Assembly: GCA_910588245.1 (NCBI GenBank)
Contig: CAJUQP010000033.1
Location: 1 to 39,193, forward strand
Length of the DNA: 39,193 nucleotides
Source: an uncultured Muribaculaceae bacterium
GTDB lineage: Bacteria; Bacteroidota; Bacteroidia; Bacteroidales; Muribaculaceae
Direction of reading: 5' to 3'
Shown one piece after another: positions 23,704-32,894 of the stretch. Position 1 is the first letter of the stretch; each line of letters begins with the position of its first letter. Position numbers and translations under genes: made by a program. Under the pieces are notes generated by a model that did no database searches, was not told the DNA's origin, and was given only the letters and a program-made list of their open reading frames with translations.

Positions 23704-24845
23704 AAACTGTTCACATAGGCGACCTCGGAGAAATTAAGACTGGCAGCACTCCGTCAAAGAAGAACCCCGACAACTATGGGGATTATGCTTTGTGGATTAA
23801 ACCCACTGACATAAATCCCGACGAAAAATATACTCGTGTTGTCGAAGAAATGTTTTCGGAGAAAGCTGCCAATGATTGCCATTCCAGATTGATACCGGCG
23901 AAGTCAATCTGTGTACCTTGTATCGGTACGGTTGGTACAAAGTTGACTATGACCCCATGCGATTGCTTTGTCAATCAGTCTATAAACGCGGTCATACCCA
24001 ATGAAGATTACGATAATGACTACGTCTATTATCTTCTTCTCAACTTTCTTCCAAACCTAAAAAGCATCAATAAAGGCACCGCATCCGGACGAGAATATAT
24101 TGCCAAGTCAGCTTTTGAGAATATCGAAATCAAAGTTCATTCCGACATTGAGGTTCAGCGCACTATTGGCAAAATTCTCTCGGCCTATGATGATATGATT
24201 GAAAACTGCAAAAAGCAGATTGCCTTACTTGAAGAAGCGGCACAGCGACTTTATCGCGAGTGGTTCGTTAATAATCTTCCTAATGGTATTTTATCAGATT
24301 TAGCACACGATGTTGGCAAACCTATAAAAAAGTCTGAAAGAGGAAATTTTGAATCTTATACGCCAATAGATTGTCTAACAAAAAAGTCTTTGTCTTATTA
24401 TTCTTCTAAAGACATCTCTTTTGCAGAGAGCTCTTTGAAATCATTTAGCCCTAAGGATATATTGTTTGGTGCAATGCGCGTTTATTTCCATAAAGTTTGC
24501 ATTGCACAGGATAAGGGACTGACACGTTCTACTTGTATAGTTCTTAACGCGAGAGATCATAAGTTTTGGGCTTATCTTGTACTACTTATGTTTAATGATG
24601 ACTCAGTTGCATGGGCCACTGCAAACAGTAAAGAGGGTACGACTATGCCTTATATAACATGGGATAAGCTAAAGCATATGCCCATATATGTTCCATCTGA
24701 TATAGAAGCTGAAAAGTTTAATATATTAGTAGAGCCATATCTTTCAAATTTGATTGTGCTTGCTAAGTATGTACGCAACTTAATTGAGATTAAAGAAGTG
24801 CTGCTTGGCCGCCTTATCTCCGGTCAAATCGAAATAAACGCATAG
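23694..24845 (+). CDS. hsdS: Type I restriction-modification specificity subunit HsdS
   Basis: The 383-residue protein has two target-recognition domains, each followed by a helical spacer. TRD1 covers about residues 1-160 and ends with the spacer VQRTIGKILSAYDDMIENCKKQIALLEEAAQRLYREWF. TRD2 covers about residues 198-345 and ends with the C-terminal helix IEIKEVLLGRLISGQIE. The DNA of TRD2 (roughly 24290-24780) is much more A/T-rich than TRD1 and the spacers, a sign of exchange of the recognition domain. It overlaps hsdM by 10 bp and lies 2 nt before hsdR. The DNA target cannot be predicted from sequence alone. Confidence 0.94.
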   Translation: MEMKTVHIGDLGEIKTGSTPSKKNPDNYGDYALWIKPTDINPDEKYTRVVEEMFSEKAANDCHSRLIPAKSICVPCIGTVGTKLTMTPCDCFVNQSINAVIPNEDYDNDYVYYLLLNFLPNLKSINKGTASGREYIAKSAFENIEIKVHSDIEVQRTIGKILSAYDDMIENCKKQIALLEEAAQRLYREWFVNNLPNGILSDLAHDVGKPIKKSERGNFESYTPIDCLTKKSLSYYSSKDISFAESSLKSFSPKDILFGAMRVYFHKVCIAQDKGLTRSTCIVLNARDHKFWAYLVLLMFNDDSVAWATANSKEGTTMPYITWDKLKHMPIYVPSDIEAEKFNILVEPYLSNLIVLAKYVRNLIEIKEVLLGRLISGQIEINA

Positions 24846-24847
24846 CT

Positions 24848-27800
24848 ATGTCATACGAATATACAGAAAACATACTTGTTCAAGATAGTGCCGGGAAACT
24901 CCTGCGCGATGAACTCGGCTGGGAGGTCGTGATGGCATATAATCAGGAAGTGCTTGGCGAAGATGGCACCCTCGGGCGTAGGTCTTATCGCGATGTTGTA
25001 TTGACCCGCTATTTGATTGATGCGCTCCGTCGCCTCAATCCGTGGATTAGTGAAAAACAGATTGACGAAGCGTTGACGCAATTCCTCACTTGCTCAGCAA
25101 CAAACTCTATTATGCAGATCAATGAGGACAAGTTCAAGATGATTCGTGACGGCATTAAGGTCGCAGACCCGAAACCCGGTGATGCCGATGCAAAAATCAC
25201 CGTCCGTCTGATTGACTTCGACAATCCCGACAATAACCATTTCCTTGCAGTGAAGGAAATGAAGATACATGGCGCGCTTTATCGCCGACGTACCGATATT
25301 GTCGGCTTTGTCAATGGTATACCTCTGCTTTTCATCGAACTCAAAGCTACAAGTGTAGATGTCGAGAACGCATATAACAATAATTATAAGGACTATCTCG
25401 ACACCATACCACATCTTTTCTACTATAACGCTTTCCTCATGCTTAGTAATGGTCTTGAGGCAAAGATTGGTACACTCGGCAGCAAATATGAGTTTTTCCA
25501 TGAGTGGAAGCGACTCAAAGAGGAAGATACCGGCAATGTCGAACTGGAAACTATGTTGCGAGGCGTATGCAACAAGCGAACATTCCTCGACCTTCTCGAA
25601 AACTTTATTATATACGACCATAGCGACGGGCGTACCACCAAGATTCTTTCGCGCAATCACCAATATCTCGGTGTAAACCGTGCTATAGAGGCTTACCGTG
25701 ACCGTAAGTTCAAGGATGGCAAACTCGGAGTGTTTTGGCACACCCAGGGGAGCGGCAAGAGCTATTCGATGGTATTCTTCGCCCGAAAAATCAACCGCAA
25801 ATTTGAGGGCAGTCCCACATTCGTAGTCCTGACCGACCGCGAGGAACTCAATACTCAAATATCGGAACTTTTCGTTAATTGCGGTTTGATTAACGGCGAG
25901 GCGAAGAATTTTGTGGCATCAAGCGGACAGAATCTAATTGACCGTTTGAAAGATAATCCGCCGTATATCTTCACTCTTATTCATAAGTTTAACCAGCCTA
26001 ATGCAACTCCGTACATTCCGGAGCACGACATTATCCTTATGAGCGACGAGGCGCACCGCACCCAAAACGGCACTTATGCCGAGAACATGATGCATCTGCT
26101 CCCTACCGCCCATCGCATCGGCTTTACCGGCACTCCTATATTCAAGGATGACAACATCACAACTCGTACATTCGGCGACTACATTTCTATCTACGACTTC
26201 AAAAGAGCCGTAGATGACCATGCCACTGTTCCATTGTTCTATGAAAATCGAGGCGAGAAACTAAAAGAGCTAAAGAGCGATGCCATAAATGACAAAATCC
26301 TTGCAGCGATTCAGGCCGCAGATCTCGACCCGTCACAGGAGGAAAAGATCGAGCGTGAATTTGCTAAAGAAATTCACCTGCTTCTCTCGGAGAAACGGCT
26401 GCGTATGATTGCCAAAGATTTTGTACAGCATTACACTGACCTTTGGACGAGTGGCAAAGCCATGATGGTTTGCCTTAGCCGCATAGCCTGTGTAATGATG
26501 TATGACTATGTTCAAGAATATTGGCAAGAAGCCATTGCCAGTCTCGAACAACAGATTGCTCACAACTCCAACCAACAGGAAGTTCAGGAATTAAACCGCA
26601 AGTTGAAATGGATGCGCGAAACTGAAATGGCAGTTGTTATATCTCAGGAGCAGAACGAAATCGCATATTTCCAAAAGTGGGGTAAGGACATTAGGCCTCA
26701 CCGCGAGAAGATGGAGAAAAGCGAAGTAGGACTTGACAAAGAATATAAAGACCGAGAGAATCCACTGCGAATTGTCTTTGTTTGCGCCATGTGGCTCACC
26801 GGCTTTGATGTCAAGTCGCTATCGTGTCTTTATATCGACAAGCCGTTGAAAGCACATACCCTGATGCAGACCATCGCCCGTGCCAACCGTGTTTGCGACG
26901 GCAAACCAAATGGGCTAATCATTGATTACATAGGCATTGTCAAGGCTCTGCGTAAGGCTCTTGCCGATTATACTACCTCCGGCGGGGAGGGAGGTGAAGG
27001 AAGTGATGTTACCGTTGACAAAGCCGAGTTAATCCGACATCTGCTTGAAGCCATTACAGGAGCTAAAACGTTCCTCATACAACACGGCTTTGATCTCGAA
27101 ACGCTCGTAAACGCCTCTGACTTCACAAAGATGGGTCTACTCAAAGATGCCGCTAATTTGATGTGCAGCACCTCCGAGGTTCGAAAAACATATTGTACTT
27201 ATGGAGGTACTATTAAACGACTGATGAAGTTCGTCACTCGCGACGATATTACCGACCCGGCTATCATTGCTGACAAGAACGCAATCGTAGCTATATACGA
27301 TCAGTTGCAGGCAAAACGCAGGTCCGCAGACACGACCGACCTTTCAGTGGCAATCCACGAGATTATAAGCGAAGAAGTCGGAACCAAGCCCGACGGGAAC
27401 CTTACGGGCACTCGACAGTTCGACATCAGCGCTATTGATTTCGACTTGTTACGCAAAGAATTTGCCAAGTCGAAGCATCAGAATCTCGCGCTTAAAGACA
27501 TCGACGAACTTATAAAGCAGCGCATAGAGGCGATGCTCCGGAATAATCCCAACCGCATAAACTTCTACGAAGAATATCAGCGCATTATTCAGGAATATAA
27601 TGCCGAGCAAGACCGAGCTTCTATCGAGAAGACATTCATGGCTCTAATTGACCTTTCAAAGTCACTCGACCATGAGGAAAAGCGGTTTGTGCGCGAAGGC
27701 TTCGCCGACGATGAACAGCTTACGATTTATGATCTCCTTTTCAAAGAGAACATATCAAAAAATGACATCGCCAAACTGAAACTGTTATCAATCGAACTTC

Positions 27801-27997
27801 TCAATGCCATCAAATCCCGCATTAGTGAAATGCACAACTGGACAGAGAAACCGGACACTCAAGCTACCGTCGGTAAAATCATCCATGATACTCTTTACGA
27901 GCAACTGCCTGAACCATATTCATTTGAGGATGTGGATACCTACTCACAGAAGCTTTACAATTACGTTTACGAACGCTATCCATTTGTAGCAGCATAA
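24848..27997 (+). CDS. hsdR: Type I restriction endonuclease subunit HsdR
   Basis: A 1049-residue DNA translocase-nuclease that cleaves unmodified DNA away from the recognition site. The N-terminal PD-(D/E)xK nuclease is visible as RTDIVGFVNGIPLLFIELKAT (Asp150, Glu164, Lys166). The superfamily 2 helicase motor has Walker A TQGSGKS (residues 299-305), DEAH (400-403), GFTGTP and a later QTIARANR segment. The C terminus is helical. The length is normal and the frame complete, so hsdMSR should be functional. It follows hsdS by 2 nt, with the ABC-3C-type genes 21 nt downstream. Confidence 0.96.
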   Translation: MSYEYTENILVQDSAGKLLRDELGWEVVMAYNQEVLGEDGTLGRRSYRDVVLTRYLIDALRRLNPWISEKQIDEALTQFLTCSATNSIMQINEDKFKMIRDGIKVADPKPGDADAKITVRLIDFDNPDNNHFLAVKEMKIHGALYRRRTDIVGFVNGIPLLFIELKATSVDVENAYNNNYKDYLDTIPHLFYYNAFLMLSNGLEAKIGTLGSKYEFFHEWKRLKEEDTGNVELETMLRGVCNKRTFLDLLENFIIYDHSDGRTTKILSRNHQYLGVNRAIEAYRDRKFKDGKLGVFWHTQGSGKSYSMVFFARKINRKFEGSPTFVVLTDREELNTQISELFVNCGLINGEAKNFVASSGQNLIDRLKDNPPYIFTLIHKFNQPNATPYIPEHDIILMSDEAHRTQNGTYAENMMHLLPTAHRIGFTGTPIFKDDNITTRTFGDYISIYDFKRAVDDHATVPLFYENRGEKLKELKSDAINDKILAAIQAADLDPSQEEKIEREFAKEIHLLLSEKRLRMIAKDFVQHYTDLWTSGKAMMVCLSRIACVMMYDYVQEYWQEAIASLEQQIAHNSNQQEVQELNRKLKWMRETEMAVVISQEQNEIAYFQKWGKDIRPHREKMEKSEVGLDKEYKDRENPLRIVFVCAMWLTGFDVKSLSCLYIDKPLKAHTLMQTIARANRVCDGKPNGLIIDYIGIVKALRKALADYTTSGGEGGEGSDVTVDKAELIRHLLEAITGAKTFLIQHGFDLETLVNASDFTKMGLLKDAANLMCSTSEVRKTYCTYGGTIKRLMKFVTRDDITDPAIIADKNAIVAIYDQLQAKRRSADTTDLSVAIHEIISEEVGTKPDGNLTGTRQFDISAIDFDLLRKEFAKSKHQNLALKDIDELIKQRIEAMLRNNPNRINFYEEYQRIIQEYNAEQDRASIEKTFMALIDLSKSLDHEEKRFVREGFADDEQLTIYDLLFKENISKNDIAKLKLLSIELLNAIKSRISEMHNWTEKPDTQATVGKIIHDTLYEQLPEPYSFEDVDTYSQKLYNYVYERYPFVAA

Positions 27998-28018
27998 GCT
28001 TTAATTAAGTAATCGCTA

Positions 28019-29143
28019 ATGATTCAATATATGACGAAACAACTTAGAAATAATGCGTCTTCTTCAACACAAGGGATTGTTTTTCAATTTCTTGTCGCAT
28101 TGGAGTATTGTTTCAAAATGAAAAAAGGAGAAGTAATCTATATTGAACGTTTTGGAGATATAACCTCTATTAGTGAAGAAAACCATAATGTTCAAATAGA
28201 AGTCAAAAAGCGGAAAGATAATATCTCCAATTATAGTGACTGTATCTGGAATACTATTTATAACTGGATGCAACCAGATTTTGATATTAATAATTATCGG
28301 AATCTTTTGATGATAACGACACAGTCTGTTTCCCCTTCCTCGCGATGGCATAATTGGTGTTTTGGAAATCTGGAAGACAGACTTCAATCACTCAATCATC
28401 TTTTGGACAAGAGTGCCAGAAAGAGATTAAGCGATGAGCTGAATGAAAAAATTGACTATATTCAATCAAAATTGACTGATGAAGTAAAAACACAATTAGT
28501 AACCAAACTTGAAATTATATTCATAGAACCAAGTTTTGATGATTGGATGGCTAGCAATCAACCATATCTCAATTTTGTACCAGAAATTCAGCAATCAAAT
28601 TTGGTATATGAGCTTTATGGCTATATTACCTTAGGCTCTCAGGAGGTCGATGGTTGGAAGATTTCTTACGCTGATTTTACGCGTGAAAAACAGGACATAG
28701 CTGAATCTCTTGTGAAAAATACCCGCATTTTTCCATCAATTGAAGCACCAGTCATAGATGGAAGCGAATTTGAGGATAAGTTATTTGTAAAAAAGATTTT
28801 GGAAATTGAATATGATGAGGTAGTTCCGCAGGCTATTCAGGACTATGTTTATTCAGTGGGTTATATTGCCGAGCTGAGCAAAACGCGTCATAAAATGGCA
28901 GAAATACAAACATATGCGCAACGCATTAAACGGGAGCATGACACAATGTACCGTAAAGCTAAAAGAAACTGTTCGGAAGACATTATAAAATCCTCTCAAG
29001 ATTTTTATGATGATTATGAACTTAGTCCGATTCAATCATTCAGTAATTATAATAATACACCGCGTGAATTTAGAGGCGGAATTACCCATTCATTAGCCGA
29101 TGAGAATCAGATTTCATGGCATCTAAATAAAAAGGAAGAATAA
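28019..29143 (+). CDS. ABC-3C-type system effector, probable PD-(D/E)xK dsDNA nuclease
   Basis: A 374-residue protein with an N-terminal domain resembling Cap4/DUF4297 nucleases: SSTQGIVFQFLVALEYCF, IERFGDITSI with Asp47, and VQIEVKKR with Glu61 and Lys63, the core of a PD-(D/E)xK active site. Then come WNTIYNWM and LLMITTQSVS. The C-terminal half is helical and could be the ABC-3C C-terminal domain that couples the effector to its partners. It is followed by a small middle component and a DUF3732 ATPase with 2-nt and -4-nt spacing. Base composition drops sharply from hsdR. The family call is based on motif and neighbours. Confidence 0.72.
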   Translation: MIQYMTKQLRNNASSSTQGIVFQFLVALEYCFKMKKGEVIYIERFGDITSISEENHNVQIEVKKRKDNISNYSDCIWNTIYNWMQPDFDINNYRNLLMITTQSVSPSSRWHNWCFGNLEDRLQSLNHLLDKSARKRLSDELNEKIDYIQSKLTDEVKTQLVTKLEIIFIEPSFDDWMASNQPYLNFVPEIQQSNLVYELYGYITLGSQEVDGWKISYADFTREKQDIAESLVKNTRIFPSIEAPVIDGSEFEDKLFVKKILEIEYDEVVPQAIQDYVYSVGYIAELSKTRHKMAEIQTYAQRIKREHDTMYRKAKRNCSEDIIKSSQDFYDDYELSPIQSFSNYNNTPREFRGGITHSLADENQISWHLNKKEE

Positions 29144-29145
29144 CC

Positions 29146-29607
29146 ATGGTAAGCGCAATAGAAAATTTAGAGTGTCTTGAATGTAATGTATTTACTTTGA
29201 CACCTCTATTAGTGACATTTTATAGAAATATGCCACTGAGGGAAAAGAACATGCTTTATGCCTACCTCCTTTTCCCCTTGCTCTTGCATCCACCATTTTA
29301 TTCAATACAACGAATCACGTTAAAAACTAAATTATCAAGAATTACGACAGATAAAGACATTATGGCAGGATTCCAAGAGCGGTTTAATTATTATCGTATA
29401 CTCACTAATGAATGCATACAATATGGAATTGAATGTAATTGGCTAAAACTCAGTTCACGTGAGTGCTCTATAACAGTAAATCATGTTTATGGAATGCCAA
29501 AATCGAAAAATCTTGGTAAAGCATTTGAATTAGCATCAATGCTACATAAAGTATTTACCAAAGATATCGTTAACACGTATATAGGATTTGGAATCAAAGA
29601 ATTATGA
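29146..29607 (+). CDS. ABC-3C-type system middle component
   Basis: The 153-residue helical protein sits between the nuclease-like gene and the DUF3732 ATPase, the standard position of the middle component in three-component ABC-3C conflict systems. The N-terminal half is hydrophobic/aromatic (LTPLLVTFYRNMPLREKNMLYAYLLFPLLLHPP). Its C-terminal part ends with the helix LGKAFELASMLHKVFTKDI. No catalytic motif is visible. It overlaps the ATPase gene by 4 bp (29604-29607). The role, bridging ATPase and effector, is inferred from position. Confidence 0.65.
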   Translation: MVSAIENLECLECNVFTLTPLLVTFYRNMPLREKNMLYAYLLFPLLLHPPFYSIQRITLKTKLSRITTDKDIMAGFQERFNYYRILTNECIQYGIECNWLKLSSRECSITVNHVYGMPKSKNLGKAFELASMLHKVFTKDIVNTYIGFGIKEL

Positions 29608-31592
29608 GGGCATATATTAAATATATCGGAATTTTAGACAATTCCAACAATATCCACGGAATATCTTTGGATGAGGGTTTGAACATCATTACCGGAAGGT
29701 CTTCTACTGGCAAAAGTGCTGTGATAAATATCTTCGATTATTGTATGGGCGCAACAAGGAACAATGTCCCTCGCGGCGTTATTTCTAACAATGCAAAGTT
29801 ATATTTTCTTGTATTAAATGTTAATGATAAATTTATAACCCTTGCAAGAGAGGCAAAGAAGAATAGTCGAGGCTTCTTTAAGTTTGAGTCAGGCGCTATG
29901 CCCCTCAGCTTGTATAATAATGAGTATTTCACGCAAGAATATTTCATTCATTTGGAGGAATACATTCGCGAGATTGGAAGTGTGTTCGGTCTGACTATTT
30001 CCGACATAGACACAACAGATCAAGACACTCAAAAATCAAAGAAAGGACATCCTTCTGTACGGAATATGATGTCCTTTATGCTTCAGCATCAAAATCTAAT
30101 CGCCAATAACCAAGCTTTATTTTATCGATTTGATGACTCTGAGAGGCGTGAGCGCGTAATAGAAGAATTTAAAATATTCCTCGGGCTTGTGGATCAAACC
30201 TACTTTATTTTGATGCAGAAAGTAGATGCAATTAAAAATCAAATAAGGCGCATCGAAAGAAGTATCTCGTCGTTTAACCAACAGCTACAATGTCATATTC
30301 CATATCTTGATGAACAGAGAGAACAATATCTTGCCATTACGGGTCAAGAATTGTTCCCTAATACAACAAGTGAGCAAATTCTTCACACACCCGCACTATA
30401 TCGCGATAAAATTATTGAGTATGTTCCCCAAATAAATTTAGAGTCAACATCTTACCAGCAAACATACGAACATCTGCGACTTCAGCACAACGAATTGATG
30501 GGTGAAAAAAGAGATTTAGTCTTAAAGTTGAGTGATATAAACTCTTCAATTAGGACAATCCAAGCATATAGAGAAAAAATGTCACGGGTGAAGCCAGTTA
30601 CTCATGCATATAAACAAACTTCCTGCTGTCCGTTTTGTGGGAAACCCTCTGATTCGACTCAAAATGCAGAGAATTCACTTACAAAAGCGATTAACTGGTT
30701 AAATAAAGAACTTCGTGAAACGCCATCTTTGTTCAAAAGTTATCTTCCTAAAAGAGAAGAGCTAAAGGACAAGATAAACTCCATTGATATTCAAATAAAA
30801 GATATTGCACGCAGAATAGCCGCTATTAAAGAAATCAATATTAGACTTCAAAAGAATCGCTCATTGGAAGAACAGTCAACTGTCATACTATCCAACGTAC
30901 AGAACGAATTGTTATGGGTTATTAGTGAACAGGAAAATGATTGGGAATCAAAGAAAAATGATTATTTGAAAGAAAAAGACCAGATAGAGTCTTACATCAA
31001 AGATCACTACAATCTACATGAACGAATGCAAGAGATTGCCGAGAGTATCAATAGCAGCATGAATGCCATTGCTCCTCTCTTCGCATTTGAATATAGCCCT
31101 ATAAAGCTTGAATTTGACCTTCAACGATTTGAACTTTATTGTATAATGGACAATGAAAAGGTATATTTGAGTTCTATGGGCAGTGGGGCAAACTGGTTAT
31201 ATTCACATATTTGCTTATTCCTCTCTTTACTGAAATTATTTATAAGTGAAAATAAATGTGTTATTCCCCCTATTCTTTTTATAGATCAACCGAGTCAAGT
31301 TTACTTCCCTGTACAAAATGACATGAATATTGAGTTTAATGCAATCGCATTAAAAGGAGGGGTAAACGCCGATGAAGATTTACAACAGGTCTCCAACCTA
31401 TATTCTCAGATATTAAAGTTCATTGACGAGATATACAATCAATACGGTGTTAAACCACAGATTATTATCTCGGATCATGCTGACCACCTGCAATTGGATG
31501 GCTATGAATTTGAAGCTTATGTTAAGGCCCGCTGGAGACATGAATCTGATGGACTAATCGATATAACCAAGGTCTTCAATGAAGATGAATAA
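29604..31592 (+). CDS. DUF3732-type ABC ATPase of an ABC-3C conflict system
   Basis: The 662-residue protein is an SMC/Rad50-like ATPase. Walker A is GRSSTGKSA (residues 31-39). Two coiled-coil stretches (about 200-330 and 365-490) flank a cysteine-containing turn CCPFCGK (341-347), like a zinc hook. The ABC signature region is SSMGSGANWLYSHICLFLS (about 523-541) and Walker B is PPILFIDQPSQVYFP (555-569, Asp561). This last pattern, Asp-Gln-Pro-Ser, is characteristic of DUF3732. By published classification of ABC ATPases (Aravind group) such proteins partner with effector nucleases in anti-invader systems; the trigger is unknown. Very A/T-rich coding. Confidence 0.85.
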   Translation: MRAYIKYIGILDNSNNIHGISLDEGLNIITGRSSTGKSAVINIFDYCMGATRNNVPRGVISNNAKLYFLVLNVNDKFITLAREAKKNSRGFFKFESGAMPLSLYNNEYFTQEYFIHLEEYIREIGSVFGLTISDIDTTDQDTQKSKKGHPSVRNMMSFMLQHQNLIANNQALFYRFDDSERRERVIEEFKIFLGLVDQTYFILMQKVDAIKNQIRRIERSISSFNQQLQCHIPYLDEQREQYLAITGQELFPNTTSEQILHTPALYRDKIIEYVPQINLESTSYQQTYEHLRLQHNELMGEKRDLVLKLSDINSSIRTIQAYREKMSRVKPVTHAYKQTSCCPFCGKPSDSTQNAENSLTKAINWLNKELRETPSLFKSYLPKREELKDKINSIDIQIKDIARRIAAIKEINIRLQKNRSLEEQSTVILSNVQNELLWVISEQENDWESKKNDYLKEKDQIESYIKDHYNLHERMQEIAESINSSMNAIAPLFAFEYSPIKLEFDLQRFELYCIMDNEKVYLSSMGSGANWLYSHICLFLSLLKLFISENKCVIPPILFIDQPSQVYFPVQNDMNIEFNAIALKGGVNADEDLQQVSNLYSQILKFIDEIYNQYGVKPQIIISDHADHLQLDGYEFEAYVKARWRHESDGLIDITKVFNEDE

Positions 31593-31637
31593 TAAGGTCA
31601 TGGGCACTTACATCCTAATGTTTATAATAATGTTTTC

Positions 31638-32891
31638 ATGAACAGGGTGATATTAATAGGTAACGGATTTGATTTAGCTCATGGCCTTAAGACCAGTTAT
31701 GAAGATTTCATAAATTGGTATTGGGAACAATGGGGTAAGAAATTGCGTAGCAGTTCTAACAAGATAGAAACTGATCCTTTTTGTTCTTTTGTACTAAAAG
31801 AAGATGTCGGTCTCGGTGGTTGGTATTTAGTTTGGCCATACTATTATAAGTGCAGTCTAAAGTCATGCACAGATCGTGAACTAATTGACCTTGCGATAAA
31901 TGACAATCAAGTTTGTGAATATAGTGTTACTAGCGTATTTTTTTCAAAGATATGTAATGCTATAAATTCTAAAGGTTGGGTTGATATTGAGAAAGAATAT
32001 TATGATTTATTGCTCGAAGTGGTTTTAAGACCAGAAAACTGTAATTTTACGGTTCAAGAACTGAACAATCATTTGAATTACATACAAAAACTTCTGTTTA
32101 AATATCTTTCTATGGTATCATATAAAGATATAACGTGTAATTCCGAAATCCAAAAGATAATTGTCGGAAAAATAAATAAGGATGATATCAGCATTTCTAA
32201 TCAACATGTTTTTAATGACTATGTAGCCTATTTAATACAACATGATGATGCTTATGCACAGTTACTCTATAGATATGGAATTGATGGAGCTAACAGACAT
32301 TTCATGACTGAAGATATCAAACGACTAAAAAAACAAATTGCAGAATCTTCAGAAATTGAAGAAATTTACCTTAGAGATTTAATAATACCTGAAAACATAT
32401 TACTCCTAAATTTTAATTATACAGAGTTGGCAGACAAATATGGGCAACTTAATTCTATAACGATAAACCATATTCATGGAGATTTAAGCCAAAGTAATAA
32501 TATAATATTCGGATACGGAGATGAGTTGGATGAAGACTACAAGGATCTATTAAAACAGTCCGACAATGAATGCCTTCGGAATATTAAATCTATTAAATAT
32601 CTGGAATCCAGCAATTATCGCAATATGCTAAAGTTTATTGAATCTGGGCCATATCAAATATATATTATGGGGCACTCATGTGGTAAGTCCGATAGAACTA
32701 TGTTGAACACTTTGTTTGAACATAAACATTGTGTTTCAATCAAGCCATACTACTATCGGAAGTCAGATGGTTCTGATAATTATATTGAGATTGTCCAAAG
32801 CATTTGCCGTAATTTTACGGATATGAAACTGATGCGTGACCGCATAGTAAATAAAACATTATGCGAACCTCTTCCACAAATTTCCAAATAG
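31638..32891 (+). CDS. AbiH family abortive-infection protein
   Basis: The 417-residue protein has the AbiH hallmark N terminus VILIGNGFDLAHGLKTSYEDFINWY (residues 4-28) and later conserved segments LLLNFNYTELAD, INHIHGD, IIFGYGDE and IYIMGHSCGKSDRTML, which probably form the catalytic or nucleotide-binding pocket. AbiH was first described as a lactococcal phage-resistance protein; its biochemical activity is not known to me. It lies 45 bp after the DUF3732 gene and 3 bp before the first Fic gene. Composition is as A/T-rich as that of the ABC-3C genes. Confidence 0.85.
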   Translation: MNRVILIGNGFDLAHGLKTSYEDFINWYWEQWGKKLRSSSNKIETDPFCSFVLKEDVGLGGWYLVWPYYYKCSLKSCTDRELIDLAINDNQVCEYSVTSVFFSKICNAINSKGWVDIEKEYYDLLLEVVLRPENCNFTVQELNNHLNYIQKLLFKYLSMVSYKDITCNSEIQKIIVGKINKDDISISNQHVFNDYVAYLIQHDDAYAQLLYRYGIDGANRHFMTEDIKRLKKQIAESSEIEEIYLRDLIIPENILLLNFNYTELADKYGQLNSITINHIHGDLSQSNNIIFGYGDELDEDYKDLLKQSDNECLRNIKSIKYLESSNYRNMLKFIESGPYQIYIMGHSCGKSDRTMLNTLFEHKHCVSIKPYYYRKSDGSDNYIEIVQSICRNFTDMKLMRDRIVNKTLCEPLPQISK

Positions 32892-32894
32892 TCT

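Noticed and set aside
23694..24845. Phase-variable, invertible hsdS system
   Set aside because: No second hsdS fragment or inverted-repeat pair and no invertase gene lie in the window; only a composition step is seen.
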